Part shown: one piece after another, positions 1-7,753 of the stretch
Layout: every line of letters begins with the position of its first letter
Numbering within the stretch: position 1 is the first letter of the stretch
Program-made: the position numbers and the translations under genes
Notes under the pieces: model-generated
What the model was told of the DNA's origin: nothing
What the model saw: only the letters and a program-made list of their open reading frames with translations
Database searches by the model: none
Assembly (NCBI GenBank): GCA_900557405.1
Contig: USSF01000013.1
Span: 1 to 41,222, forward strand
Length of the DNA stretch: 41,222 nt
Source: an uncultured Prevotella sp.
Lineage (GTDB): Bacteria; Bacteroidota; Bacteroidia; Bacteroidales; Bacteroidaceae
Direction of reading: 5' to 3'

Positions 1-413
1 TTTTCATAGGGGTAGCGCATGTCTTCGCCCGAGAGGAACTGCGCCTTCTTGATGTTGACCGTGCGCCCCGTCTTCGCTGCGGCGACCAGAAGGTCGGTCT
101 GGCGGCAGAGGAAGGCCGGAATCTGAATCACGTCGACCACCTCGCCTACGGGCGCCGCCTGCCATGATTCGTGGCTGTCCGTGAGCAGCCGCAGACCCCA
201 TTTCGACCGCACGTCGGCGAGCATCTGCAATCCCTTCTCCATGCCGACGCCCCGATAGGAGCGGATCGACGTGCGATTGGCCTTGTCGAACGACGCTTTG
301 AAGATGATCTGCACGCCCAGTCTGCGGTTGATCTCCGTCAGTCGGGCCGCCACCGTATCGAGAAGTTCGGCCGATTCGATCACGCACGGCCCCGCGATGA
401 ATGTGGTATTCAT
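1..413 (-). CDS. kdsA: 3-deoxy-8-phosphooctulonate (KDO-8-P) synthase, 3' end cut by window edge
   Basis: Condenses arabinose-5-phosphate with phosphoenolpyruvate to KDO-8-phosphate, the first committed step of the KDO sugar of lipopolysaccharide; cytoplasmic. The frame starts at ATG 413 ([10 protein letters not shown]) and runs open off the left edge, giving about 137 of the usual 260-280 residues. Visible family signatures are GPCVIES near the N-terminus, [12 protein letters not shown], a TDSHES segment, and [14 protein letters not shown] followed by VNIKKAQFL. The Cys in GPCVIES (residue 10) matches the metal-ligand Cys of the Aquifex-type, metal-dependent enzymes rather than the metal-free E. 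coli type. It lies 107 bases downstream of kdsB on the same strand, which fits a KDO operon. Odd: its G+C is much higher (225 of 360 bases counted by hand in 1-360, about 62%) than in kdsB (about 55% in four counted lines). Confidence 0.93.
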   Translation of the reverse strand, partial: MNTTFIAGPCVIESAELLDTVAARLTEINRRLGVQIIFKASFDKANRTSIRSYRGVGMEKGLQMLADVRSKWGLRLLTDSHESWQAAPVGEVVDVIQIPAFLCRQTDLLVAAAKTGRTVNIKKAQFLSGEDMRYPYE

Positions 414-520
414 AAGTCGAGAATTAGCGGTTGAAAGCCGAGGATTGAAATCCGGGTCGGGTTTTGCATGGCTGCGGGCAACCGTCGTTCGGCCGAAGCC
501 CCCTCCCTGATTTCCGATCC

Positions 521-1279
521 TTAGTTTTTCATTTTTAATTTTAAGAATTCTTCCGCCTTCGCCAAATCCTCCGGCGTGTCGATGCCTACGGTCTCCACGT
601 CGGTGAGTCCCACTTTTATCTTATAGCCGTTCTGCAGCCAACGAAGCTGCTCCAGACTCTCGGCAATTTCGAGGGACGATTGAGGGAGTTGCGTCACCTG
701 GCGCAAAACATCCCTGCGGTAGGCGTACAAGCCGATATGTTTCAGATACGGGAACTGCCCAATCCATTCCTCGCGCCTGGTGTTGCGGATGTAAGGAATG
801 ACACTACGGCTGAAATACATGGCGTAGCCCCTGTTGTCAACTACGATTTTCGGGGAGTTGGGGTTCTCCAGAGCCTCCATGCCCATCTCGGCTGTGAAAG
901 GCTTGCCCAGTGTGGCTATCTGTGTATCAGCATCGTCGAAGCAGGCGCAGAGTTCCTTTATCTGTGATTCGTGAATGAATGGTTCGTCGCCCTGTATGTT
1001 TATCACCACGTCGAAGTCCCCGCCGATTTTCTCCACGGCTTCTTCTATGCGGTCTGTGCCGCTCTTATGGTCAGGTGAGGTCATTATTGCCTTGCCGCCG
1101 AAACCTTCCACTGTGTTCTTTATGCGGTCGTCGTCGGTGGCCACATACACGTCGTCGAGCACCTTGCCCACCTGTTCATACACTCTCTGTATCACTGTCT
1201 TGCCGCCGAGTATGGCGAGTGGTTTGCCTGGGAAACGCTGCGAGGCGTATCGTGCAGGTATTATTCCTACAAATCTCAT
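521..1279 (-). CDS. kdsB: 3-deoxy-manno-octulosonate cytidylyltransferase (CMP-KDO synthetase)
   Basis: Activates KDO with CTP to CMP-KDO for transfer onto lipid A; cytoplasmic. The 252 residues match the family length. The nucleotide-binding start [14 protein letters not shown] (residues 8-20), the QGDEPF motif (96-101, with metal-binding D98) and GIDTPEDL near the C-terminus (D234, second metal Asp) are all present. ATG 1279 is the natural start because the family begins right at the first beta strand. The last codons (LKLKMKN) are A/T-rich and resemble the repeat found after two other stop codons in this window, so the extreme C-terminus may derive from that element. It lies between ygiQ (79-base gap) and kdsA on one strand. 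No clear promoter was seen in 1280-1358, so co-transcription with ygiQ is possible. Confidence 0.96.
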   Translation of the reverse strand: MRFVGIIPARYASQRFPGKPLAILGGKTVIQRVYEQVGKVLDDVYVATDDDRIKNTVEGFGGKAIMTSPDHKSGTDRIEEAVEKIGGDFDVVINIQGDEPFIHESQIKELCACFDDADTQIATLGKPFTAEMGMEALENPNSPKIVVDNRGYAMYFSRSVIPYIRNTRREEWIGQFPYLKHIGLYAYRRDVLRQVTQLPQSSLEIAESLEQLRWLQNGYKIKVGLTDVETVGIDTPEDLAKAEEFLKLKMKN

Positions 1280-1358
1280 GATGTATATGCTTTAAGTTAT
1301 CGTTTACAATACACATTTGCCGGTATAGCCTGTCAGGCAATATCTGCAAATGATGCCT

Positions 1359-3341
1359 TTATCTTCCCCTTCGTCGGCTCCAGTTCCCGTCCTTGCTGTA
1401 TTTGCCGGCGACAGGTTTGCCTTTCTGGTCATTCCTCTGTGTACCTTTCGGCTCTTTCCGCTGCGCACCTTTCGCCGTGTCGGGCCTTTTCCTGCTGGTA
1501 TAGTCAGGCCGGTATGCGTCGGCGTACAGTTGCGTTATGAGGTCGGGCCGGCCAATGCGCTTCAGTTCCCTCTCTATGTTGCGCCGTTCTTCGGGTTTGT
1601 ACCAGAAGAAGAACATCCTCTGCGCAAGCTTCTCCTTTGGTGTCTTTGCCGAGAACACCGGCTCCAATGTGTAGGGATGGAATCCTGTGTACCATGTTTC
1701 CGTGCTGATGGTCATCGGCGTGGGCGTGAAGTCCTGCACCTGCTCCAGATGGAAGTCGAGCCTCTTGGTCTTCACGGCGAGCTCCGCCATGTCCTCTTCG
1801 TGGCAGCCTGGGTGGCTGCTTATGAAGTATGGTATGATCTGCTGGTTCAGCTTTTCCTCCTTGTTTATCCGGTCGAATATTCTCTTGAACTCTCCGAACT
1901 GTTCGAACGACGGTTTGCGCATGAGTCTGAGCACGTTGTCGGATGTGTGTTCGGGCGCCACCTTGAGTCTTCCGCTCACATGGCGGCATATTAGCTCCCG
2001 TGTGTATTCTCTTGCAGCCTGGTTGGTCTTCTCGTCCTTGCTGCGGTGCAGCAGCAGGTCGTAGCGCACTCCGCTTCCGATGAAGCTCTTCTTTATGCCA
2101 GGCATGGCATCTACAGAGCGGTAAATATCGAGCAGCGTGGAGTGGTCGGTGTTGAGGTTAGGGCATATCTGCGGGTTGATACATGATGGGCGCTTGCATT
2201 TCTCGCATGCGTTCTTGTTCTTTCCGCTCATGCCGTACATGTTTGCCGACGGACCTCCCAAATCGCTCAGATAGCCCTTGAAACCTTCCATCTGCACCAC
2301 CTGTTCCACTTCCTTCATTATGCTCTCCTTGCTGCGGCATACTATGAATTTGCCCTGATGGGCGCTGATGGTGCAGAAGGCGCATCCTCCGAAGCATCCG
2401 CGGTGTATGTTGACGGAGAATTTTATCATCTCGTATGCGGGAATCCTCTTGTTCTTGTATTTCGGATGTGGCAGTCTGGTATATGGCAGGTCGTAAACGG
2501 CGTCAAGCTCTCCGCTCTGCATTGGCGGGTACGGCGGGTTCACCACTACGTATCTGCTGCCCAACTGCTGTATTATCCTATGGGCGTGCATCATGTTCGA
2601 CTGCTCCTCAATCACTCTGAAGTTCTCTGCCTGCGCCTTTTTGTCCTGCAGGCATTCCTCGTGGGAGTGTATCACGATGTCGTCCTTTGTTATTCCTCCG
2701 TCTATTCTGTCCTTGGGGGCGATGTAGACGGTCTGTGGAATTTCCTTGATGTCGTGTATGCTTCTGCCTTCGGCGAGCTTGCGGCTAAGTTCGGCCACGG
2801 GCTTCTCGCCCATGCCATATATAATAAGGTCGGCTCCCGAGTCTTTCAGTATGCAGGGCATGAGCTTGTCCTGCCAGTAGTCGTAGTGTGTGAGCCTTCT
2901 GAGCGAAGCCTCTATACCTCCGAGCACGATGGGTGTGTCGGGGTAGAGCTGGCGCAGTATGCGGCTGTATACAATGGTGGGGTATTCGGGACGGCAGTCG
3001 TGCCTTCCGTCGGGACTGTATGCGTCTTCAGACCGCAGTCGCTTGTTTGCGGTGTATTTGTTAACCATGGAGTCCATGCAGCCGGGCGATATTCCGAAGA
3101 AGAGTCTCGGCTTGCCCAGTTTTTTGAAGTCACGGTAGTCGCCGTGCCAGTCGGGCTGTGGCACGATGGCCACTCTCAGTCCCTCAGCCTCAAGTACCCT
3201 TCCGATTACAGCAGCTCCGAAGGACGGATGGTCCACGTATGCATCGGCGGAGAACAGGATAACGTCGAGTTCATCCCATCCTCTCAATTCCACTTCCTTC
3301 TTCGTGGTCGGCAACCAGTCTGTCAGTCTGTGTTCCGCCAT
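1359..3341 (-). CDS. ygiQ: YgiQ-family radical SAM protein
   Basis: A radical SAM enzyme of the YgiQ (UPF0313) family, whose substrate is not established. I chose ATG 3341 (MAEHRLTDWLP), giving 660 residues. An upstream in-frame ATG at 3383 would add 14 residues inside the preceding gene. The chosen ATG overlaps that gene's stop codon by one base (TAATG), a typical translational-coupling arrangement. Order: a B12-binding-like N-terminal region (about 20-160), the radical SAM cluster motif CFGGCAFC (Cys 316, 320, 323), a second Cys cluster CEKCKRPSC...C (379, 382, 387, 393) typical of YgiQ, then the C-terminal YgiQ extension and a Lys/Arg-rich tail of about 45 residues, probably disordered. 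The basic tail could bind nucleic acid, but that is a guess. Confidence 0.94.
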   Translation of the reverse strand: MAEHRLTDWLPTTKKEVELRGWDELDVILFSADAYVDHPSFGAAVIGRVLEAEGLRVAIVPQPDWHGDYRDFKKLGKPRLFFGISPGCMDSMVNKYTANKRLRSEDAYSPDGRHDCRPEYPTIVYSRILRQLYPDTPIVLGGIEASLRRLTHYDYWQDKLMPCILKDSGADLIIYGMGEKPVAELSRKLAEGRSIHDIKEIPQTVYIAPKDRIDGGITKDDIVIHSHEECLQDKKAQAENFRVIEEQSNMMHAHRIIQQLGSRYVVVNPPYPPMQSGELDAVYDLPYTRLPHPKYKNKRIPAYEMIKFSVNIHRGCFGGCAFCTISAHQGKFIVCRSKESIMKEVEQVVQMEGFKGYLSDLGGPSANMYGMSGKNKNACEKCKRPSCINPQICPNLNTDHSTLLDIYRSVDAMPGIKKSFIGSGVRYDLLLHRSKDEKTNQAAREYTRELICRHVSGRLKVAPEHTSDNVLRLMRKPSFEQFGEFKRIFDRINKEEKLNQQIIPYFISSHPGCHEEDMAELAVKTKRLDFHLEQVQDFTPTPMTISTETWYTGFHPYTLEPVFSAKTPKEKLAQRMFFFWYKPEERRNIERELKRIGRPDLITQLYADAYRPDYTSRKRPDTAKGAQRKEPKGTQRNDQKGKPVAGKYSKDGNWSRRRGR

Positions 3342-3661
3342 TAGTCCTCCGGTTCCGTTCCTTCGTAGTTCTTCTCGTCCCATTCTATATAGAGGAGTAC
3401 GAGCTGGTGGAGTCCGAAAGCCTTCATGTTCTTGTTGTAGACCACGTCCAGACAGAGGTCCACGAGACCTTTGTCCGCTCCCATGTTCGACTCCAACATG
3501 GATCTCATGTTGAGTTTCAGTTTGTCGAGCACCTGTTCGTCGATGAATCCCGTGCTGTCGATGAGGTTTTTCAGCAGAGAGTATTTCCTTATTGTTGCGA
3601 GGTGTTCGTCGCTTACGTTTATGCTTCTTGTTCCCGAAGCATTAGCTTGTATTTTGTACAT
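3341..3661 (-). CDS. conserved-looking hypothetical protein, coupled to ygiQ
   Basis: A 106-residue soluble protein I do not recognise. It has no signal peptide, membrane segment or Cys. It begins MYKIQANASGTRSINVSD, continues with predominantly helical sequence and ends in an acidic tail (EGTEPED). A -7 promoter box (TACCTTTG, 3697-3690 on the minus strand) lies 29 bases upstream of ATG 3661, and the stop codon overlaps the ygiQ start by one base, so it is very likely a real gene expressed with ygiQ. The pairing suggests a partner or substrate of the radical SAM enzyme, which is inference from position only. Confidence 0.75.
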   Translation of the reverse strand: MYKIQANASGTRSINVSDEHLATIRKYSLLKNLIDSTGFIDEQVLDKLKLNMRSMLESNMGADKGLVDLCLDVVYNKNMKAFGLHQLVLLYIEWDEKNYEGTEPED

Positions 3662-3689
3662 GATATATTGTTTTTTTATTGTTCCACCG

Positions 3690-3697
3690 CAAAGGTA
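3690..3697 (-). promoter_or_regulatory. -7 box upstream of the 106-aa gene and ygiQ
   Basis: TACCTTTG on the minus strand matches the Bacteroidetes TAnnTTTG element. No clear TTTG was found at the usual 19-20 base distance upstream, so this is the weaker half of a promoter. Confidence 0.5.
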
Positions 3698-4041
3698 AGT
3701 CTTTTTTTCCTATCTCGGAATTTTTGCCTTGATTATTTGCATCCGGGGGATGAAAGGCAGACGTATCGGCGGGAAACAGGGGGGCGGTTCCCTCACTCAT
3801 AAACGGATTTGCCAAAGGGAAAAACGAATTATTCCGTATGCGTCAAATGTAGAAGAACGCTAATGAGAAAATGCCCAATGAGCAAAGCATCGCTTTTCGA
3901 GGCGGAAAGCAATGCTTTGCTCCTCGAAAAGCGATGCTTTATTCGGAGAGAACGAATGCTTTGAAAAACTGTTAATGTCCGTTTGGATTTCTATGACATT
4001 CGTTGAAAATTAATCTGGGACATTATGGCAGCAGCCTTTTT
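3698..4041. other. non-coding gap between ferritin and the 106-aa gene
   Basis: About 340 bases without a supportable gene. The part at 3720-3870 shows nothing recognisable. The part at 3879-3940 is a nested hairpin element described separately. Both flanking genes point left, so the gap would carry the ferritin terminator and the upstream region of the next transcript. Confidence 0.6.
3879..3940. repeat. nested inverted-repeat element (possible ferritin terminator or dispersed palindromic repeat)
   Basis: Perfect 19-base arms at 3884-3902 and 3922-3940 enclose a 19-base loop. Within the loop, 3906-3911 and 3913-3918 (AAAGCA / TGCTTT) pair again. In addition GAGCAAAGCAT at 3880-3890 is the exact reverse complement of 3912-3922, so it competes with the long stem. 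A T-run does not follow directly, so simple intrinsic termination is not obvious. The CTCGAAAAGC core recurs in a smaller hairpin at 36955-36974, which suggests a dispersed family. Confidence 0.75.
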
Positions 4042-4566
4042 TTACTGCGCTGCTGCTGCGAGTGGTGCGGCCTGTGTGTAGGTGCGTGCACCAAGCTCTT
4101 TGTCGAGCATGTAGATGCCGTAGCCGTTGTCCTTTATCATCTTCAGGTTGTCGATGATGTTCTGTGCGTTCTCCTCTTCCTCCACTTGTTCGTCGATGAA
4201 CCATTTGAGCATGCTCTGTGTGGCATAGTCGTTCACTTCGTGGGTCAGGGCGAAGAGGTTGTTTATGAGGCTTGTCACCTTCTGTTCGTGTTCCAGCGTG
4301 CTCTCAAACACGTCGAGCACCGACTTCCATTCCGTCGGCACGGCGTCGATTGGCTTCAGAGTCACAGCGCCGTTGCGCTGCACAATGTAGTTGAAGAGAA
4401 TCTTGGCGTGGTCCTGTTCCTCCTGAAACTGTACTTCAAACCATTTTGCCATTCCCGGCTGTCCGTTCTTGTGGCAGAAGGCTGCCATGGAGAGATATAG
4501 GTACGCTGACCACATCTCTGCATTGATCTGCTCGTTGAGAGCCTTTTCGATTTTCTCGTTCAGCAT
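4042..4566 (-). CDS. ftnA: bacterial non-heme ferritin
   Basis: Forms a hollow 24-subunit shell that oxidises Fe2+ and stores ferric iron in the cytoplasm. The 174 residues match the family, and the ferroxidase-centre residues fall at the same numbers as in E. coli FtnA: E17, Y24, E50, H53, E94, Q127, E130. The start ATG 4566 (MLNEKIEKAL) is the usual ferritin start. The C-terminus ends in an Ala-rich tail (AAPLAAAAQ) whose codons make a GCAGCAGC/GCTGCTGC inverted repeat across the stop codon. It lies 54 bases downstream of the FlK-like gene on the same strand, with no clear promoter between them, so it may be co-transcribed from the promoter at 5060-5090. OxyR, encoded elsewhere in this window, commonly regulates ferritin-type genes in Bacteroidetes; no OxyR site was identified here. 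Confidence 0.97.
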   Translation of the reverse strand: MLNEKIEKALNEQINAEMWSAYLYLSMAAFCHKNGQPGMAKWFEVQFQEEQDHAKILFNYIVQRNGAVTLKPIDAVPTEWKSVLDVFESTLEHEQKVTSLINNLFALTHEVNDYATQSMLKWFIDEQVEEEENAQNIIDNLKMIKDNGYGIYMLDKELGARTYTQAAPLAAAAQ

Positions 4567-4620
4567 GATGTTTCCCTTTCCTTTCTTTAATATATTATAT
4601 AATATGTGGATTTCCAGTCT

Positions 4621-5007
4621 TTATGCCTCTTTCTTGGCGTCGGCCTTCTTCTGGAATTTCTCCTCGTTGATGATGAAGCGCTCGTGGGTGCCGCGGCCGA
4701 TTTCGCCACATTCGTCGGACACTTTGACGCTGAACACCAGACGGCGTCCGTCGACCTCTGTGAGCTCCGTCTCACACTTTACGGTCATGCCGACTGGGGT
4801 GGGGGCCACGTAGGCCACATTGAGCAGGGTGCCTACGGTGGCCATGCCGCTCTCAAGCTGAGGGGCCACGCTGCGCCATGCCGTCTCCTCGATGAGGGCG
4901 ATCATGGATGGGGTGGCAAATACGTCGAGGGTGCCGCTGCCCATCACGCGGGCAGTCATGTGCTCCGTAACTTTTCTCTCAATGGAGAACTTGATTCCTT
5001 TTTCCAT
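4621..5007 (-). CDS. FlK-like hotdog-fold thioesterase family protein
   Basis: A 128-residue single hotdog domain resembling fluoroacetyl-CoA thioesterase FlK and its wider family of small acyl-CoA thioesterases. Signatures are VFATPSMIALIE (29-40), GTLLNVAYVAPTPVGM and IGRGTHERF near residues 102-110. Set against FlK as I remember it, T32 and E40 correspond to catalytic T42 and E50. The position of catalytic His76 is Y66 here, with identical spacing (26 residues after the Glu). The product may therefore bind rather than hydrolyse acyl-CoA, or use another mechanism. The tail is Lys-rich (EKFQKKADAKKEA). A strong promoter sits just upstream, and ferritin follows. The substrate is unknown; FlK itself acts on fluoroacetyl-CoA, which nothing here implies. 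Confidence 0.85.
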   Translation of the reverse strand: MEKGIKFSIERKVTEHMTARVMGSGTLDVFATPSMIALIEETAWRSVAPQLESGMATVGTLLNVAYVAPTPVGMTVKCETELTEVDGRRLVFSVKVSDECGEIGRGTHERFIINEEKFQKKADAKKEA

Positions 5008-5059
5008 AATGCTTGAAAATAAATGCTATTTGCAGCTGAAGCTGTGTTTCTATACCATG

Positions 5060-5090
5060 CAAAGATACATATAAAGGAGAATAACACAAA
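5060..5090 (-). promoter_or_regulatory. Bacteroidetes-type promoter for the FlK-like/ferritin genes
   Basis: On the minus strand TTTG (5090-5087), a 19-base spacer and TATCTTTG (5067-5060). This matches the -33/-7 consensus of the Bacteroidetes primary sigma factor and lies 53 bases before ATG 5007. Confidence 0.75.
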
Positions 5091-5107
5091 AATAGTTGGA
5101 TATTTTT

Positions 5108-5138
5108 TTTGTCGTGTGCCGGAATTATTCTACTTTTG
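5108..5138 (+). promoter_or_regulatory. Bacteroidetes-type promoter for the muramidase gene
   Basis: TTTG (5108-5111), a 19-base spacer and TACTTTTG (5131-5138), 33 bases before the ATG at 5172. It stands back to back with the divergent promoter at 5060-5090, with only 17 bases between their -33 elements. Confidence 0.75.
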
Positions 5139-5171
5139 TAGAAAGATTGCAGCAGTCTTTGAGAATTAAAC

Positions 5172-6092
5172 ATGAACAGAAAGATTATTCTGCTGGTTTT
5201 CCTCTCGCTTGTCGCCTCCGTGGCGGGGGCGCAGATGAAGTGGAACCAGCGATACCAGACATACATAAACCAATATCGGGACCTTGCCATCCAGCAGATG
5301 CTGAGATACAGGATTCCGGCAAGTATCACGCTTGCACAGGGACTGCTGGAGAGCGGCGCGGGATACAGCGAGCTTGCCACGAAGGGGAATAACCACTTCG
5401 GCATAAAATGCCACGGATGGACGGGACGCAAGACATATCATGACGATGACGAGAGGCAGGAATGTTTCCGGGCCTACAACAATGTATATGAGAGTTACGA
5501 AGACCACAGTCTGCTGCTCACAGGGCAGCCGCGCTACCGCAGTCTTTTCTCGCTGGGCAAGAACGACTACAAGGCGTGGGCCCACGGACTGAAGCGTTGC
5601 GGCTATGCCACGAGCCCGACATACGCCCAGAAGCTTATAGGAATCATCGAACTGTATAAGCTCCACGAATACGACAAGGCAACGAAATACGACCATTTCA
5701 TGGAGCAACGCTCATACAAGGACTCAGAGGAGTCTCAAGGCGGTATGGCGCATCCGATTCATGCGTATAACAAGAATTATTATATAAAGGTGAAGGCGGG
5801 CGACACCTTCAAGTCGTTGGGCAAGGAGCTTGGGCTCTCGGCCCGCAAGATTGCCCGCTACAACGAGCGCAGCAAGCGCGACAGACTCACCCCAGGCGAG
5901 ACTATCTATCTGAAGAAGAAGCAGCGCAGGGCTGAGAAGACTTACAGAAAGCGTCCTCACGTGGTGAAGGCCGGCGAAAGCATGTATAGCATCGCACAGT
6001 ATTACGGCATCCGTCTGAAGAGTCTCTACAAGATGAATCATCTCTCGCCGGAATATCAGATCAGGGTGGGGGATACGCTGAGAGTGAGATGA
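5172..6092 (+). CDS. secreted glucosaminidase/muramidase-family peptidoglycan hydrolase with two LysM domains
   Basis: Cuts the glycan backbone of peptidoglycan; probably acts in the periplasm during wall growth or division. The 306 residues begin with a signal peptide (MNRKIILLVFLSLVASVAGA, cleavage after residue 20). A GH73-like catalytic domain spans about 28-170 and includes the active-site context LAQGLLESGAG with the likely catalytic Glu at residue 60, then HFGIKCHGW. Two LysM peptidoglycan-binding modules follow at about 203-250 and 262-306, each with the pattern VKAG-(D/E)-(T/S) and a closing GDTLRV/GETIYL. The linker and the first LysM are rich in Lys and Arg. It stands alone between divergent and downstream genes with its own promoter. 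The stop codon is followed after four bases by a copy of the post-stop repeat (6097-6126). Confidence 0.93.
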   Translation: MNRKIILLVFLSLVASVAGAQMKWNQRYQTYINQYRDLAIQQMLRYRIPASITLAQGLLESGAGYSELATKGNNHFGIKCHGWTGRKTYHDDDERQECFRAYNNVYESYEDHSLLLTGQPRYRSLFSLGKNDYKAWAHGLKRCGYATSPTYAQKLIGIIELYKLHEYDKATKYDHFMEQRSYKDSEESQGGMAHPIHAYNKNYYIKVKAGDTFKSLGKELGLSARKIARYNERSKRDRLTPGETIYLKKKQRRAEKTYRKRPHVVKAGESMYSIAQYYGIRLKSLYKMNHLSPEYQIRVGDTLRVR

Positions 6093-6096
6093 TAAA

Positions 6097-6126
6097 ATGA
6101 AGAATTGGTTTCGCTTTGCTCGATTA
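6097..6126 (+). repeat. dispersed post-stop repeat, copy 1
   Basis: A 30-base element beginning ATGAAGAAT and ending TCGCTTTGCTCGATTA, starting four bases after the muramidase stop codon. A clearly related copy lies at 10175-10222 on the other strand, directly after another stop codon, and the A-rich head also resembles the 3' end of kdsB. Confidence 0.65.
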
Positions 6127-6228
6127 GGGGCATGGAGTCCGGAATTATTCTTGGTTTGCATGGATTGAAAACAGAAAGTTATAATTAAAGAGAATCTTTA
6201 AACCTTATAATATAAATACAAAGGAAAA

Positions 6229-7422
6229 ATGTTGAATCTTGACAATTTCTACAAGGCACGCTACGAGCTTGCCAAAGTAATCAGAAAAACAGACGTAGTT
6301 CATGCCCCATTGGTAAACCCTGAGGCAGAAGTGTATCTAAAACTTGAGTGCCTGCAGCGCACAGGCTCGTTCAAAGTGAGAGGTGCTTGCTACAAAATCT
6401 CACAGCTCACGGAAGAGGAGAAGTCGCACGGCGTTATTGCCTGCTCGGCAGGTAACCATGCTCAGGGTGTGGCGCTGGGAGCTACGGCACACGGAATAAA
6501 GTCGCTCATCTGTCTGCCGGCAGGAGCGCCTATCAGCAAGGTTGAGGCTACGAAGGGCTATGGCGCCGACGTATGTCTCGTGCCTGGAGTTTACGATGAT
6601 GCCTATGCTAAGGCCATCGAACTGCGCGATGAGAAGGGTTACACCTTCGTGCATCCGTTTGATGACGAGAATGTGATAGCCGGTCAGGGCACCATCGGAC
6701 TTGAGATTCTGGAGCAGGTAGATGATATTGATGCCGTGGTAGTGCCTATCGGCGGAGGCGGTCTTATCAGCGGTGTGGCATTCGCTTTGAAGTCGCTCAA
6801 TCCGAAAATCAAGGTATACGGCGTGCAGGCAGCAGGGGCTGCAAGCATGGTGGAGAGTCTGAATAAGCACGAGAGACTCTGTCTGCCGTCAGTATCGACC
6901 ATTGCCGACGGTATCTGCGTGAAGGAGCCTGGAGTGCTTACATACGATGCTTGCTGCAAGTATGTGGACGATGTGGTGACCGTGACGGAAGACGAGATAT
7001 GCGCAGCAATCCTGCAGTTGCTCGAAAAGGAAAAGGTGGTGGCAGAAGGTGCCGGCGCAACAGGCGTGGCAGCCGTGATGTTCAACAAGGTTCCGGTTAA
7101 GGGCAAGAAGGTTGTCTGCATCGTGAGCGGCGGTAACATCGACGTTACTATCCTCAGCCGTGTGGTAAGGAGAGGTCTCGCCAAGGGTGGCAGAATCGCA
7201 ACCTTCAACGTTGTGCTCGACGACAAACCGGGAACTCTCGTAAGCGTGGCTTCGATTATCTCACGTGAGGGAGCCAATATCACAAATGTTTACCACGACC
7301 GCAACAACTATATAGAAAAGGTAAACGCCTGCGTATTGCGCGTGATATGCGAAACCCGCAATGAGGAGCATATCGGCACAATCAAGAAAGCATTGGAGAA
7401 TGAAGGCTTCGTTTTGGTATAA
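6229..7422 (+). CDS. ilvA: threonine ammonia-lyase (threonine deaminase), ACT-domain form
   Basis: A pyridoxal-phosphate enzyme that deaminates threonine to 2-oxobutanoate and ammonia, feeding isoleucine synthesis; cytoplasmic. The 397 residues fit the medium-length form. PLP-binding K49 lies in TGSFKVRGA, the phosphate-binding glycine loop GGGGL is at 175-179, and the cofactor-ring motif SGGNID is near residue 304. A single C-terminal ACT domain runs from about 325 to the end, the usual site of amino-acid feedback control. The start at ATG 6229 is preceded by an A-rich leader (AAAGGAAAA). No consensus promoter was found in 6127-6228. No other isoleucine-pathway gene is adjacent. Confidence 0.95.
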   Translation: MLNLDNFYKARYELAKVIRKTDVVHAPLVNPEAEVYLKLECLQRTGSFKVRGACYKISQLTEEEKSHGVIACSAGNHAQGVALGATAHGIKSLICLPAGAPISKVEATKGYGADVCLVPGVYDDAYAKAIELRDEKGYTFVHPFDDENVIAGQGTIGLEILEQVDDIDAVVVPIGGGGLISGVAFALKSLNPKIKVYGVQAAGAASMVESLNKHERLCLPSVSTIADGICVKEPGVLTYDACCKYVDDVVTVTEDEICAAILQLLEKEKVVAEGAGATGVAAVMFNKVPVKGKKVVCIVSGGNIDVTILSRVVRRGLAKGGRIATFNVVLDDKPGTLVSVASIISREGANITNVYHDRNNYIEKVNACVLRVICETRNEEHIGTIKKALENEGFVLV

Positions 7423-7753
7423 TATGGAGCATGCTTAGGATATAGAAATAAACTATTACTTCCATGCTGACAGAATAAAACATCTAAAACATCTAAAACG
7501 ACGCAGTTGAATCAGATGTCTGAAATATTTGCCTGAAAGTGCATCCATCGTTTTGGATTTCTTTATTGACTGACGTGGTTTTATGTGTTTTAGACGTTTT
7601 GTTTTCTTTGTTATGAAAAGGAACAATTGAGGGATTTGATAAAATAAGATATTAGGAAAGATAATGCAAATCGAATGCAGAACAACAAGCTTGCTTGACT
7701 GTCTGCTGAGATGCAGCTTATCTTATGCAAACTGAACTTAACAAGAAAAGAAC
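7423..7753. other. non-coding gap between ilvA and the mannose-1-phosphate guanylyltransferase gene
   Basis: No gene seen. AAAACATCTAAAAC at 7477-7490 is nearly the reverse complement of 7587-7600 (one mismatch over 14 bases), and the first arm is partly repeated directly at 7487-7500. A short inverted repeat, ATAAGATA (7644-7651) with TATCTTAT (7719-7726), lies before the next gene. None of these is a textbook terminator, and no TAnnTTTG promoter was recognised. Confidence 0.5.

Noticed and set aside
1328..1338. Terminator between ygiQ and kdsB (GCCTG T CAGGC)
   Set aside because: The five-pair stem has no proper loop and no T-run on the relevant strand.
2358..3344. A 328-codon open frame on the plus strand opposite ygiQ
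   Set aside because: Its codons are the antisense of a well-supported radical SAM gene, and the predicted protein has no recognisable domain.
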